From a virus: a stretch of DNA of 64,000 nucleotides. Location of the stretch: positions 1 to 64,000 of IMG/VR virus record IMGVR_UViG_3300027852_000039. One strand, written 5' to 3'. The notes under the pieces are model-generated. The model worked only from the letters and a program-made list of their open reading frames with translations, had not been told where the DNA came from and searched no databases. The position numbers were made by a program, and so were the translations under genes. Within the stretch, counting starts at the first letter, position 1. Every line of letters starts with the position of its first letter. Positions 15,117-23,514 of this stretch are shown piece by piece.

Positions 15117-15393
15117 AAAGCGCAAAAAGGAAGAGAGAAGAGGAAAGCCCGTGTTCGCTATTTCACAAGTGGATGACCTTCTGAAGGATGGATATGTTCA
15201 AGACTGTCCGTTCTCGATAAATGAGCGCCCTTGTGGAAACTGGTGTCCGTTCTTCGAGAAGCTCATGGAGCCGACGCGCGGGCTGATCATAATCTTCAAT
15301 TGCAACGAGTCCATCAGTGGCACCTTCCAGGTCGATATTTCGGAAAGCGAGACTCCGAAGATCGGGAAGGAAGCGGAGGAACCCAAACAGTGA
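15109..15393 (+). CDS. Small cysteine-containing hypothetical protein
   Basis: 94 residues, basic start (MTKKRKKEERR), then CPFSINERPCGNWCPFF, three cysteines that could hold a metal. Beta-rich second half. The resolvase gene starts inside its stop codon (GTGA), so the two are translationally coupled. Confidence 0.6.
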   Translation: MTKKRKKEERRGKPVFAISQVDDLLKDGYVQDCPFSINERPCGNWCPFFEKLMEPTRGLIIIFNCNESISGTFQVDISESETPKIGKEAEEPKQ

Positions 15394-15968
15394 GGATTTG
15401 TGCAATTGATACGGATACGCGCTCCCCCGGTTACGCGATTTTCGACGGTGTCAAGTGTATCGAACATGGAATCATCCCGCTCAAGAGAGGGAATCGAATC
15501 AGAGATGTCTTCGCAAAGTGGATGCTGGACCTTGTGTCTCGATCTGATATTCTGGTCATAGAGGATCAGTTCATCCCGAAGAAGAAACCGAATGTCGCGA
15601 AGTCGATGTTGTACCTTGCGGCGGCGAGAGGGAAGCTCGAACTCTTTTTCGAACTGGAAGGGAAGCGCGTCGTTCGCTTGATGGCGTTCAAGTGGCAGAG
15701 CGATGTTCTGTGGACGACCGCGCGGAAAAACAAACCCTGGATGAACCGGGAGGAAGCGGAGCGACGGACGAAGATGGTCGCGGAGGAGATCGTCGGAGGG
15801 GGGGTCACGAACGCGGACGTCGCGAGCGCGATCTGTATCGGGAGCTATTTCGCGAGACTCTATCAGGTCCACGGGGATCTCGCGCTCGATATAGCGACAC
15901 AGTCGAAGAAGAAAACCAAGGTGAGCGCAACGAAAAGGGGTCAAACAAGAGGAGGAAAGAAAAGATGA
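15390..15968 (+). CDS. RuvC-like Holliday junction resolvase
   Basis: 192 residues from GTG 15390, which overlaps the previous stop; GCGGAGGAA lies upstream. RNase-H-like features: Asp7 in ICAIDTDT on strand 1, Glu58 in ILVIEDQ, a helix AKSMLYLAAARGKLELF, and Asp143 in NADVASAICIG, close to the acidic set of RuvC-type enzymes. It is expected to cleave branched replication or recombination intermediates before packaging. The C-terminal ~30 residues are basic (KKKTKVSATKRG), suited to DNA binding. Confidence 0.7.
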   Translation: MRICAIDTDTRSPGYAIFDGVKCIEHGIIPLKRGNRIRDVFAKWMLDLVSRSDILVIEDQFIPKKKPNVAKSMLYLAAARGKLELFFELEGKRVVRLMAFKWQSDVLWTTARKNKPWMNREEAERRTKMVAEEIVGGGVTNADVASAICIGSYFARLYQVHGDLALDIATQSKKKTKVSATKRGQTRGGKKR

Positions 15969-16411
15969 GTACGAAAACCCTCAGACAAGAATGGACATTC
16001 TTACACACGATTCTCGTGACGATGGCGGCGCTTATTAGCGTTCTGTTGCTTTTTCAGGGACGCGTCTCGGGAGCGGATATCGAAGCGTGGGTTACTCCGG
16101 GGGAACCGTTCAATATTGGGTGGGCGGCGGCGAATCCTCCGGGAGATGGATACGAGGTCGAGCGATCGATGAACGGCGCAGCATGGGCGCTCCTTGGACA
16201 GACGACCGAGCAAGCTCAGTTCACGGAGATGCTCACCGGAGGAGCGGCGCAGTACAAGGTCAAAGCGTACAACCTGATTTCGTACACGGATCTCGACGGG
16301 ACGCACGAGTCGAGACAGTACGGACCTTATTCAGAGATCTCTTTGACGTTCATCGCGGGAGAGGAACCCGAAGAGCCTGGACCTTGCGGAAGACCCGGAC
16401 TTCTCCAATAG
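15965..16411 (+). CDS. Exported protein with a fibronectin-III-like domain
   Basis: 148 residues. An N-terminal hydrophobic segment (LVTMAALISVLLLF) is followed by GRVSGADIEAW, a plausible signal peptidase site or anchor boundary. Residues ~45-130 look like one beta-sandwich domain (YEVERSMNGAAWALLGQ, YKVKAYN), typical of fibronectin III modules. The end is proline-rich (EEPEEPGPCGRPG). Likely acts at or outside the membrane. Confidence 0.6.
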   Translation: MSTKTLRQEWTFLHTILVTMAALISVLLLFQGRVSGADIEAWVTPGEPFNIGWAAANPPGDGYEVERSMNGAAWALLGQTTEQAQFTEMLTGGAAQYKVKAYNLISYTDLDGTHESRQYGPYSEISLTFIAGEEPEEPGPCGRPGLLQ

Positions 16412-16423
16412 GAGGGAGATCGA

Positions 16424-16885
16424 ATGCCCGATCCCGGATCCATTCCTCCGTTCGAGATCTACGTTGACGAGATGGCGATGTTCACGAGGAACGTTGTCCG
16501 GATCTACGTGAAGGTCAGAGCGAACTATTCCCTCGGGATGATCTCAAACCCGGACGTCATTGAAGCGAACAAGGAACACCTTCTCCGACCGGACGGGAAG
16601 GGAGAGTTTGAAGTCGTCCCCTACGATCAGACGATGGTCAGAACGATCGACGAGAACGATTACTTCCTGGACATCCCTCGTCCGTTATTCGAGCATCTTC
16701 TCGAAGCGATGCTGAAGTATGCGAAGAGGAACGGAATCGAACCCGATTCTCTTGCGGACCTGAAAGCGACACTGAGGGCGAAGGAAGAACATCTCGAAGA
16801 CTTCCGGAATCTCGTTCAACAGAAGTTCAACATCACGCTTCCTCAACGTCGTGTCGTGAGGGGAGGTTCTGAGAATGGAAAGTGA
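16424..16885 (+). CDS. Hypothetical protein with C-terminal RRVVRG variant motif
   Basis: 153 residues, GGAGGGAGATCGA before the ATG. The N-terminal half is beta-rich, the second half helical (RPLFEHLLEAMLKYAKR). It ends QRRVVRGGSENGK, a variant of the recurring motif with Gly in place of Pro (16847-16864). Function unknown. Confidence 0.6.
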   Translation: MPDPGSIPPFEIYVDEMAMFTRNVVRIYVKVRANYSLGMISNPDVIEANKEHLLRPDGKGEFEVVPYDQTMVRTIDENDYFLDIPRPLFEHLLEAMLKYAKRNGIEPDSLADLKATLRAKEEHLEDFRNLVQQKFNITLPQRRVVRGGSENGK

Positions 16886-17285
16886 TCGAGAATACATCGA
16901 CATCGAGGTCGTCATGGACTGGAGCGATCCGGGTCCGGAGGGGATGTCTGTTCGTCCTGGAGCGCTGAAGGTCGACGAGTACATGAAGAACTCCGTCGTT
17001 CTTTCGAGCTTCGATGTGAGGACTCCTCCGGTCGGAAAGACGACGGAGATCGAGTTCGGTGAGGACGGGAAGTGTCGGATCAAGATGAAGATCGAACGCA
17101 CGTACGCGGAAGCGATCCTCGAAGGCGCGATGTTTGCGAACCCTGGATTCATCGCGAAGAAGTGGACCGAGAAGGACGACGGGACGAAGGAGTACGAAGA
17201 GGGCGATCTTCTCTCCATTGGACTCGTCGCGAAACCTCCCGCTGAGAGTCAAGACAATGGCGAAGATCCCGGATCTAAAGGCTAA
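16875..17285 (+). CDS. Hypothetical 136-residue protein
   Basis: Overlaps the previous gene by 11 bases; GGGGAGG lies 9 bases upstream. An alpha/beta pattern of acidic strands (IDIEVVMDW, MKIERTYAEAILEGAMF) suggests a compact domain. The tail overlaps the next ORF start. It lies directly before the clamp region and may act with it; no family recognised. Confidence 0.6.
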   Translation: MESDREYIDIEVVMDWSDPGPEGMSVRPGALKVDEYMKNSVVLSSFDVRTPPVGKTTEIEFGEDGKCRIKMKIERTYAEAILEGAMFANPGFIAKKWTEKDDGTKEYEEGDLLSIGLVAKPPAESQDNGEDPGSKG

Positions 17286-17640
17286 GGTTGACGTGTCGTT
17301 GTCCGAACAGTTGAAGATTTTTGTTGAGATAATGAGGGCGTTCGGGATCTCGACAGTGGATGCGGCGAAGAACTTCGAAGAGTTCGGGAAAGCGATGAAG
17401 AAGATTCAGCCGAAGAACCCGGACGCGGTTGAGATGGATCTCCCCCCTTACGATGACGGTCTTTCGGATTTCTGCAAGAACACGGTCGCGATAGGAGAAC
17501 AGGGAAAACCGCAACAGGTCACGAGCTGGAAGGCCACGATCGGACCGACCGGAAGATTTCCCGCGACCTTCCCGATGGAAGCATCCAAAGGAAGCGACGG
17601 ATTGTACAACCCACAAACGGAAAAGAAGGAGGAGTCGAAG
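17257..17640 (+). CDS. N-terminal ORF running without a stop into the sliding clamp
   Basis: 128 codons from ATG 17257 (MAKIPDLKAK) in the same frame as the clamp, with no stop between. It is not part of the canonical beta-clamp fold: a helical first half (FVEIMRAFGISTVDAAKNFEEF) and a glycine/proline-rich second half. Either translation gives a 541-residue fusion as well as the clamp, or the upstream reading is a minor product. No strong ribosome site stands before 17257. Confidence 0.45.
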
Positions 17641-18882
17641 ATGAATGTTGAGTTTTCACGCGACGTACTCGAAGAAAAACTCTCATACGCGAGGGTCTTC
17701 ACAGAAGCAAAGGGATCGATGCAACGACTCGACGCGGTCCTCTGTGAAGCGAAGAAGCTGGAGGGAGGAAGAACCGTCCTTCAGATCACAACGACAAACC
17801 TTGAGACGTCCTATGTCGGTCTAGTCGACTGCGATGTGAAGGAGGAGGGGACGGTCTGTCTCAACGCTGCGAAGCTTCTCGATATTGTGAAGACGTTGAA
17901 CCGAGAAGCGGCGGCGTCTCTCACCGTGACGAAGAAGGATCCGGAGACGGTCCTCCTGAAGAGCGGTCGATCGAAGTTCAAGCTGAAACTGTTTCCTCCG
18001 GAGGAGTTCCCGAAGCTCTCGAAGGTCAAGTACACGGAGGGGATCCCGATCAACCCGTTCACGCTGTCGAGAGCAATCCGGAAAGCGAAGAAGGGAACGT
18101 CCAAACAGTTACAGACGGGTCGGGTCGGACTGGAGTCTCTTCTCTTCCGGTTCGAGGGAAAAGACTTGAAGAAGCTCTTTCTCGTGAATGTCGGGACGGA
18201 CGGTCATCGTTTGGCATACGTGAGGAACAAGATCCCTCTCGACGAATCTCAGATCGCTTCACAAGAGCTTCCTCCCTGGATCAAGGGAGCGGAGGACGGA
18301 AAAGCGCGAGAGTACGTTCTTCCGATCTCAGGACTCCTTCAGCTTGAGAGGGTCGTCACGGACTATCTGTCGTCACTGAAGGAGGGAGACGAGGAGATTC
18401 CGGTCGAGGTTGCTCCGGATGAAGAAACCCGAGCGATTGCGTTCGCGATCAACGACTCGATTCTTCATCTTCAATGTATCAACATGATGTATCCGGATTT
18501 CGAGGCGATCAGGAAGCACGAGTTCGGTGTGACGCTCCACGTGGATCTCCCGCAAATATCGGCGGCGCTGAAGCGGGTTGCGGTCCTCACAGATTCCAAG
18601 CATCGCGAGGTCACGCTGAAGGCGAGATCGACCGAGCTTGATATGAAACACGTCAGCGCGGAGATCGGAGAAGCTCAGGACACGGTCGCTTGTGAACTCA
18701 TGGGGGAACCGTGGGAACTGAACTTCAACGTTACGTATCTCCGAGAAGGCGTCCAGGGGATCGCGGAGGAGGAGGACGTCTTGATCGAGATCGCGGAGGG
18801 AGGAAAACCCGTCCGGATCCGGGGATCGAAAAATGCGTACGCGGACGAGTTCGAGTATATCTTGATGCCGCTCAGGATATAG
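17641..18882 (+). CDS. dnaN: DNA polymerase III beta-type sliding clamp
   Basis: 413 residues from ATG 17641, chosen for its AAGGAGGAG ribosome site. The three-domain DnaN pattern is visible: EFSRDVLEEKLSYA at the start, LQITTTNLETSYVG, LLDIVKTLNREA, PEEFPKL, then LLFRFEGK.....VNVGTDGHRLAYV (the typical domain 2 strand with TDGHRLA), INMMYPDFEAI, and a C-terminal FEYILMPLRI where family members end in (Y/F)V(V/I)MP(M/L)R-like strands. It tethers a polymerase to DNA; no polymerase gene is in the window. Slightly longer than the usual ~370 residues. Confidence 0.9.
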   Translation: MNVEFSRDVLEEKLSYARVFTEAKGSMQRLDAVLCEAKKLEGGRTVLQITTTNLETSYVGLVDCDVKEEGTVCLNAAKLLDIVKTLNREAAASLTVTKKDPETVLLKSGRSKFKLKLFPPEEFPKLSKVKYTEGIPINPFTLSRAIRKAKKGTSKQLQTGRVGLESLLFRFEGKDLKKLFLVNVGTDGHRLAYVRNKIPLDESQIASQELPPWIKGAEDGKAREYVLPISGLLQLERVVTDYLSSLKEGDEEIPVEVAPDEETRAIAFAINDSILHLQCINMMYPDFEAIRKHEFGVTLHVDLPQISAALKRVAVLTDSKHREVTLKARSTELDMKHVSAEIGEAQDTVACELMGEPWELNFNVTYLREGVQGIAEEEDVLIEIAEGGKPVRIRGSKNAYADEFEYILMPLRI

Positions 18883-18900
18883 CGGCGCGGAGGAACAGAG

Positions 18901-19335
18901 ATGTCTGAAGAGAAGAGGGAGAAGCGCTTCAAGGTCTGGAAGGTGTCCACGATCGCGGCGGGTCTGTTCTTTTGGGGGATCCTTATTCTGTGGGGATACT
19001 CGGTCATAAGAATGGCGATCGCGGTTACGCTCGAAGAAACGCTCTCTGAGAGGACGATCTTCTTTCTGTTGGGTCAAGGGTCTATCATCTCCTTGCTGGT
19101 CCTTTTTGTTGGGACTCCGTTCGCGTGGCGGCGCTTCAAGAAGTGGCGCGCGTGGAGAAGGCGAATCATCAAGGACGATCGCCCTCCCACGGTCCAGGAG
19201 ATTCATGAAGCGATGCTTGACGCGATCGAACGTCTGACGGGCCGGCGACCGAACACGACCGAGATCCAGTTCCCCGGAACACCTCCGGAGTTCCTTCCGA
19301 AGTTCAATCCAGGACCGCCATATGGGAGTGCATAA
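18901..19335 (+). CDS. Membrane protein with two transmembrane helices
   Basis: 144 residues. Helices near residues 17-40 (VSTIAAGLFFWGILILWGYSV) and 50-72 (FFLLGQGSIISLLVLFVG in part), then a basic cytoplasmic stretch (FKKWRAWRRRIIKDD) and a proline-rich end. GCGCGGAGGAACAG precedes the start. Holin activity is possible but it is far from the amidase. Confidence 0.6.
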   Translation: MSEEKREKRFKVWKVSTIAAGLFFWGILILWGYSVIRMAIAVTLEETLSERTIFFLLGQGSIISLLVLFVGTPFAWRRFKKWRAWRRRIIKDDRPPTVQEIHEAMLDAIERLTGRRPNTTEIQFPGTPPEFLPKFNPGPPYGSA

Positions 19336-19349
19336 AGGAGGACCAGGAA

Positions 19350-19646
19350 ATGAAGAAGCACGAATTGAAGACGGACCCGATCGTGTTCGCGGAGACGTGG
19401 TCGGGAAAGAAGAACTTCGAGGTCCGCGTGAACGATCGAGACTTCCAGGTCGGAGACGCTCTCGATCTTTGGGAGACGAGCTTTACGGGCGAGGAGATGA
19501 AGAAAGGGTCGTCTCTCATCTATACGGGGAGATACATCGAGGTCGAGGTCGAGTACATCCTTCACGGTCCGATCTATGGACTCGCGGAGGGATGGGTCAT
19601 CATGGCGACACGGTTCATCACGAGAGGAACGAAGGATCGCAAATAG
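19350..19646 (+). CDS. DUF3850 / ASCH-like protein
   Basis: 98 residues. The pattern HELKTDPIVFAETWSGKKNFEVRVNDRDFQVGDAL (shown here in outline) is the signature of the DUF3850 family within the ASCH/PUA-like fold: H-x2-K-T, then FE-R-NDR-F-x-VGD. ASCH domains are thought to bind RNA or modified nucleotides. GGAGGACCAGGAA precedes the start. Confidence 0.8.
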   Translation: MKKHELKTDPIVFAETWSGKKNFEVRVNDRDFQVGDALDLWETSFTGEEMKKGSSLIYTGRYIEVEVEYILHGPIYGLAEGWVIMATRFITRGTKDRK

Positions 19647-19657
19647 GAGGATTGATC

Positions 19658-19921
19658 ATGGATCCTGAAACCTTCTGGACGAAGTTTCTTCCGGGAGTTC
19701 TTACAGTCCTCTTCCTGATTTGGGTTCTGTGGTACGTGGGGATCGACTTGCTAAGATGTTACCTTCGACGGCGACGGTTGATCTGTCCGAAGTGTAAGCA
19801 TCGAGGAAGCGATGGAGGAGGGAACCCCTATTGCGAAGCGCTCGACAGGAAGCTGTACGAGTACGTCGAGCGATGTTGTAGCTTCGAACGGGGACGAGGG
19901 AGGTACGGTCGGATATGCTAG
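19658..19921 (+). CDS. Membrane-anchored zinc-ribbon protein
   Basis: 87 residues, AGGAGGATTGATC before the ATG. One transmembrane helix (residues ~11-30, VLTVLFLIWVLWYVGIDLL) followed by basic residues and a cysteine cluster CPKC..C..CC. The cytoplasmic ribbon could bind a partner or nucleic acid at the membrane. No family recognised. Confidence 0.6.
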   Translation: MDPETFWTKFLPGVLTVLFLIWVLWYVGIDLLRCYLRRRRLICPKCKHRGSDGGGNPYCEALDRKLYEYVERCCSFERGRGRYGRIC

Positions 19922-19959
19922 GACTGATCCGTGAAATGGAGAGGAGGAGGGAGCGAGAG

Positions 19960-21000
19960 ATGTTGATCGAAGAGAAGCAATGGACGCCGTTCTTCCCCTG
20001 GAAGGCGCTTCTGTACCCGAGAGAATGCGAGGGGATCGTCAAGGGAGACTTCCTCCCTCCTGTCGTGTTGCATATCTACGTGACGAACAAGTGTAACTCT
20101 AATTGTGCGTGGTGCATCATGCGCGAGGAGCGCGCTCTCGGAGGGGAACTCGACAGAGATGTTTTTAGAGACATCGTCGAGCAAGCGATCAAGCTCGGAG
20201 TGAAAGCGATCCATATCAGCGGAGGAGGGGAGCCGCTTCTTTACAAACATCTCCATATCCTCGACAGATTTCCGGGGAAGAAGATCCTCTCGACGAACGG
20301 GATCGCGATCCGGGACACATACAGCGCGCGAGATCTTTGGAAGCTCTTCGATCGCATCCGGATCTCGATCGACGCGGGATCGTCCGGAGTATACGACGAT
20401 GTCAGAGGGGGAGAGCTAACGTTCTGCAAAGTACTCGACAACTGTCGCGCGTTGTCTGAGGACGACGGGAGGGACGGGACAAAGACGCTCGGACTCGGGT
20501 TCGTCCTGGATCATAATAACTGGAAGGACACGTTCGACTTCTGTCAGATTCCGAAGGTCAGAGATTTTGATGCGGACTTCCTTCACATTCGACCCGCATA
20601 TTACCCGAGAGGATCGGAAGAGGATCGGATGGTCCGCGAGATTATCCGTCCCGCGTATCATCTCTGTGAAGCGGCAAGGGGAGCAACGAACGTTCCGATC
20701 TTTGCTATCTCGGACAAGTTCCGGGGATACTGGACCCCGAGGTCGACCGTGTATTGTTACGCAACCCCGCTTCACGCGGTCGTGACGGCGACCGCTGAGT
20801 TCATCGTCTGTCAAGACGTCTTCATCCGGTTTGGAGACTTGAAGAGACAGCGGTTCGGGGAGATATGGGGGGGACACGAACACAAGGAAGCGATCGCGAG
20901 AATCGGGACCGATAAGTGTCCGCGATGCGTAATGAACAACGCGAACGAAATTATCGAAAAAGTATTTGTCGAGGATCAAATCATGAAGGAGCTACTATGA
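19960..21000 (+). CDS. Radical SAM enzyme
   Basis: 346 residues from ATG 19960, chosen for GGAGGAGGGAGCGAGAG upstream (ATG 19915 is an in-frame alternative). Cys45-x3-Cys49-x2-Cys52 in TNKCNSNCAWC binds the 4Fe-4S cluster. HISGGGEPLL is the glycine-rich SAM-binding GGE motif, and ILSTNGI follows. Late cysteines (CQD near 280, CPRC near 325) suggest a SPASM-like auxiliary site. The start of the epimerase gene overlaps its stop, so the two probably act on one substrate, possibly a sugar or a ribosomal-type peptide. The reaction cannot be read from the sequence. Confidence 0.8.
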   Translation: MLIEEKQWTPFFPWKALLYPRECEGIVKGDFLPPVVLHIYVTNKCNSNCAWCIMREERALGGELDRDVFRDIVEQAIKLGVKAIHISGGGEPLLYKHLHILDRFPGKKILSTNGIAIRDTYSARDLWKLFDRIRISIDAGSSGVYDDVRGGELTFCKVLDNCRALSEDDGRDGTKTLGLGFVLDHNNWKDTFDFCQIPKVRDFDADFLHIRPAYYPRGSEEDRMVREIIRPAYHLCEAARGATNVPIFAISDKFRGYWTPRSTVYCYATPLHAVVTATAEFIVCQDVFIRFGDLKRQRFGEIWGGHEHKEAIARIGTDKCPRCVMNNANEIIEKVFVEDQIMKELL

Positions 21001-21770
21001 CCGATCAGAAGAAAGTTCTCGTAACGGGAAGCGAAGGGTTCGTCGGGAAGTACGTATGCGAGGGACTGAGGAGCGCGGGGATCGACGTCGTTCGGTTTGA
21101 CTTGGCTTTAGGGAACGACGTCTTCGACCCGAAGCATCTATCGACGGCGCTGTGGGAGAAGGGGATCGACGCGGTTGTTCATCTTGTCGCGCATCCGCAT
21201 CGACATAGCGTCTATACGAAATGGGGCAAGTCGAAGGACAGCGTTGACAAACGAGAGGAGTTCCTTGAATTCGTGCGGTTGAACTCCGAAGGAGCGAAGC
21301 TCGTATACGACGAATGTGATCGAGCACGGACGCGTCGGCTCGTTTACTGTTCTTCTGGAGCGGTCTATGGATTCGAGGATGGATTCGGGACTCCGGTCGG
21401 ACGGATCAAGACGACCGACGTTCCGGATCTTGCGGACGACCGACTTCACTCGTATCCGCGATCGAAGCTTCTCGCGGAGCAATATCTCGGTCTCGCGACG
21501 GAAGCGTTGTCGGCGATCGACAACAAGGTTCCCGAGGTCGTGATCCTTCGCTTGAACTGGATCCAGCATCCGACACTCGGAGACGGAAAGAGCGGACCGG
21601 AATGGAAGGGCGCGACGTGTTCAATCCCGAGGATGGTTCAGGGGTTCGTGAACGCCGTCGATGCGGACGTCTCGGGTTACGTGAATCCGATCGTCATGGA
21701 TCTGATCGAGAAAAACGACGCATGGGAGGGATCGCTTCTTGCGAGCGAGATCCTGTTCGGAGGGGAATGA
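20997..21770 (+). CDS. NAD-dependent epimerase/dehydratase (extended SDR)
   Basis: 257 residues, ATGA overlap with the radical SAM gene. VLVTGSEGFVGKYV is the Rossmann TGxxGxxG; VVHLVA, then RLVYCSSGAVYG carries the catalytic Ser region, and SYPRSKLLAEQYL contains the YxxxK pair. It probably modifies a nucleotide sugar. Shorter than most (~300 residues) but with both conserved parts. With the glycosyltransferase at 24840 it suggests a glycan pathway, once contiguous before the small-gene block at 22.4-24.8 kb. Confidence 0.8.
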   Translation: MTDQKKVLVTGSEGFVGKYVCEGLRSAGIDVVRFDLALGNDVFDPKHLSTALWEKGIDAVVHLVAHPHRHSVYTKWGKSKDSVDKREEFLEFVRLNSEGAKLVYDECDRARTRRLVYCSSGAVYGFEDGFGTPVGRIKTTDVPDLADDRLHSYPRSKLLAEQYLGLATEALSAIDNKVPEVVILRLNWIQHPTLGDGKSGPEWKGATCSIPRMVQGFVNAVDADVSGYVNPIVMDLIEKNDAWEGSLLASEILFGGE

Positions 21771-22036
21771 AAATGAGAGTGATTATATGTTTATGGGAGG
21801 ATCTTCCAGATGATGTTCCCGACGAGCCTGGAGGGTTTGACGAGTGGTCGTTTGGACGAGGAGGGGACGGACTTCCTGACGGGACATGGCATCTTCACAA
21901 GGTCGTGGAAGAGGAGGGAAGGATTGTCGATTATATTTACCCGTTTCCCCCGTGCGTTCAGTACGTCATCAAACAAATAAAGGAAGGGGAGAGAGAAAAG
22001 GTAAAGAGCGAAATACGTCGAGCGCTTGGACTTTGA
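21767..22036 (+). CDS. Hypothetical 89-residue protein
   Basis: The start overlaps the epimerase stop (ATGA). MKMRVIICLWEDLPDD is followed by an acidic loop and an amphipathic C-terminal helix (KQIKEGEREKVKSEIRRAL). No family recognised. Last gene with the ordinary phage base usage before the foreign block, apart from the next two. Confidence 0.55.
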   Translation: MKMRVIICLWEDLPDDVPDEPGGFDEWSFGRGGDGLPDGTWHLHKVVEEEGRIVDYIYPFPPCVQYVIKQIKEGEREKVKSEIRRALGL

Positions 22037-22051
22037 CGGAGGGGATTAAAC

Positions 22052-22267
22052 ATGGACACAAGGACCGGACACATTTACTCGCCGGAAGAGGTCGCGGAAC
22101 TCAAGAAGAAGGGACTGGATACTTCTCACTTGAAACAGATGGAGCTTCCCCCTACGGACAAACAGATGAAGCGACGTCCCCCGAAGGTTGGACGGAATGA
22201 ACTTTGTCCGTGCGGGAGCGGGAAGAAGTTCAAGAAATGCTGTCTCGATCTACAGAGGAGACCGTAA
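22052..22267 (+). CDS. SEC-C motif protein
   Basis: 71 residues. The C-terminus [18 protein letters not shown] is the SEC-C zinc-binding motif found at the end of SecA and in many small phage and bacterial proteins. The basic N-terminal part (MKRRPPK) may contact a nucleic acid or a chaperone. GACGGAGGGGATTAAAC precedes the start. Confidence 0.85.
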   Translation: MDTRTGHIYSPEEVAELKKKGLDTSHLKQMELPPTDKQMKRRPPKVGRNELCPCGSGKKFKKCCLDLQRRP

Positions 22268-22268
22268 G

Positions 22269-22430
22269 ATGAGCAAGAACTGTATTCAATGTGTGAAGAA
22301 TGAAAGGACTGGACCGGATCTCCTTTGCGATAAGTGTCGGGAGCGAGAGAGCATTCCTGGAAGAAACGAAGAGCATGCGGCTCTCGTAAAGGCGACAGCA
22401 GCCAAGAGAGGATTTCGGATAGACGGTTGA
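22269..22430 (+). CDS. Small zinc-finger protein, paralogue of the 23686 gene
   Basis: 53 residues. CIQCVKNERTGPDLLCDKC holds two CxxC pairs. The first 23 residues differ by only a few changes from the product at 23686 (CIQCVKNKRRGPDLLCDAC), showing duplication or recombination within this region. A strong ribosome site is lacking; the gene begins one base after the preceding stop. Confidence 0.65.
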   Translation: MSKNCIQCVKNERTGPDLLCDKCRERESIPGRNEEHAALVKATAAKRGFRIDG

Positions 22431-22573
22431 AGAGAATAATCAAAATTGTAACTACAGAGTTGGCCGAGATGCCCTATCGCGAAAGAAGGAAGGTGTTCAA
22501 CCGCATGTTGGCGGTGAAGGGCTGGCACTATTCAGAATCTGGTCCTCGACTGCGCCCCTTGCTCCCACTGTAA
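22427..22573 (+). CDS. Hypothetical 48-residue protein
   Basis: TTG 22427 overlaps the previous stop (TTGA). The residues IVTTELAEMPYRERRKVFNRMLAVKG look like a genuine helical protein; the last 15 residues are less convincing and may result from a frameshift into the cysteine-rich frame that follows. First gene of the block with foreign base usage. Confidence 0.4.
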   Translation: MKRIIKIVTTELAEMPYRERRKVFNRMLAVKGWHYSESGPRLRPLLPL

Positions 22574-22826
22574 CAAGTTCCATGCAGCCCCAAGAAACGA
22601 GGGGTGAAAAAATCCGAAGTGGATAAATCCGAATCAGAGGTATGGTCCTTGCCCCTACAGTGCGGAGGAGCAAGCGGAACACAAAAAGGACTGCGGAATC
22701 TTTCGCAGTTCAGCCTGTACTTGTGGGCAGCATGAGCAAGAGACATGTTGCCACGCCTGGCATCACCCGGATGGCCTGATGGTCAAGATCAAGAAGAAGG
22801 ACTTCGGTTTGAAGCGGAATGCGTAG
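22518..22826 (+). pseudogene. Cys/His-rich gene remnant interrupted by TGA
   Basis: The frame ending at 22826 has no start codon in a usable place and one internal TGA (22605-22607). On both sides the translation is rich in metal-ligand residues: CAPCSHCNKFH before the TGA, and CPYSAEEQ...DCGIF...CTCGQH..TCCHAWHH after it. It looks like a decayed zinc-binding protein, perhaps once continuous with the 22427 ORF. Confidence 0.4.
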
Positions 22827-22862
22827 TGTATCGGTATTATGTTCGATTCGGGAGGGGGAATA

Positions 22863-23081
22863 ATGTCAGATCCAGACAGGAAAGCAATGAGAGAATACCG
22901 CCGAAAGTACTTTGCCGTCAGGATCGAGGAGGGCCGCTACTTCTTGGATGAGGGGGAGGTGCTGGTATCCATCACGTCGAACGGGAAACAGTGGCAGAGT
23001 TTAGGGCTCTACCTGGACGACGAAGTGCCCCAGGTGATTGCAGCCCTACAGAGGACACAGATACCACAGAAAGTACAGTGA
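22863..23081 (+). CDS. Hypothetical 72-residue protein
   Basis: Starts MSDPDRKAMREYRRKYFAVR with GGGAGGGGGAATA upstream. Alpha then beta, acidic. Part of the foreign-composition block (frequent GGC and CTG codons). No family recognised. Confidence 0.6.
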   Translation: MSDPDRKAMREYRRKYFAVRIEEGRYFLDEGEVLVSITSNGKQWQSLGLYLDDEVPQVIAALQRTQIPQKVQ

Positions 23082-23107
23082 CAAATATACAGGATGCGGA
23101 GGACGAG

Positions 23108-23314
23108 ATGGGATATTTCAGAGAGCTGCACGGAATTCGTAGCCCCGAGTTCTTCGAGGGCGTAGTGGCAGGCATGACAGCCTATGCTGTTTGGCGTGAC
23201 GGAACGCAGTGGGTGGGAGATCCGGCGAAATCCCTCAAGGTTGCTATCGAAGAGGCAAGGCGGGATCTGCTCGAGCACGATGACCAAAATACATGTCACC
23301 GGGAGGAGCCATGA
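23108..23314 (+). CDS. Hypothetical 68-residue protein
   Basis: ATG 23108 has GGAGGACGAG just before it; GTG 23078, which overlaps the previous stop, is the alternative. Starts MGYFRELHGI and ends LLEHDDQNTCHREEP. That end belongs to a sequence repeated at gene junctions in this block. No function recognised. Confidence 0.55.
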   Translation: MGYFRELHGIRSPEFFEGVVAGMTAYAVWRDGTQWVGDPAKSLKVAIEEARRDLLEHDDQNTCHREEP

Positions 23315-23514
23315 GAAACCGCAAGGGCTGGAAAGAGTACCCACTCAGGCGGTGCCGATGGCTGAATGGGTGTTGCGTCTGCGGTAAAGACATCGTATCC
23401 GGCGAGCTCTACTACGATGGAGGGTACAGTAGGCGGGCGCACAAACTGTGTGTAGATATTATGGCAAAGTATAGCAACCCAGACACACGTGGAGGAACTG
23501 ATGAGCGATCTTAG
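23311..23514 (+). CDS. Small zinc-finger-like protein
   Basis: 67 residues, GGGAGGAGCC before the ATG, which overlaps the previous stop. CCVCGKDIVSGELYY and later RRAHKLC give a C-x2-C...H-x2-C arrangement, likely one zinc site. Ends in the repeated junction sequence. Confidence 0.6.
   Translation: MRNRKGWKEYPLRRCRWLNGCCVCGKDIVSGELYYDGGYSRRAHKLCVDIMAKYSNPDTRGGTDERS

Noticed and set aside
22605-22607. A recoded genetic code (TGA as tryptophan) for the whole phage
   Set aside because: TGA ends dozens of genes, often in ATGA or TGATG overlaps; the two internal TGA cases (22605 and 37497) are better treated one by one.
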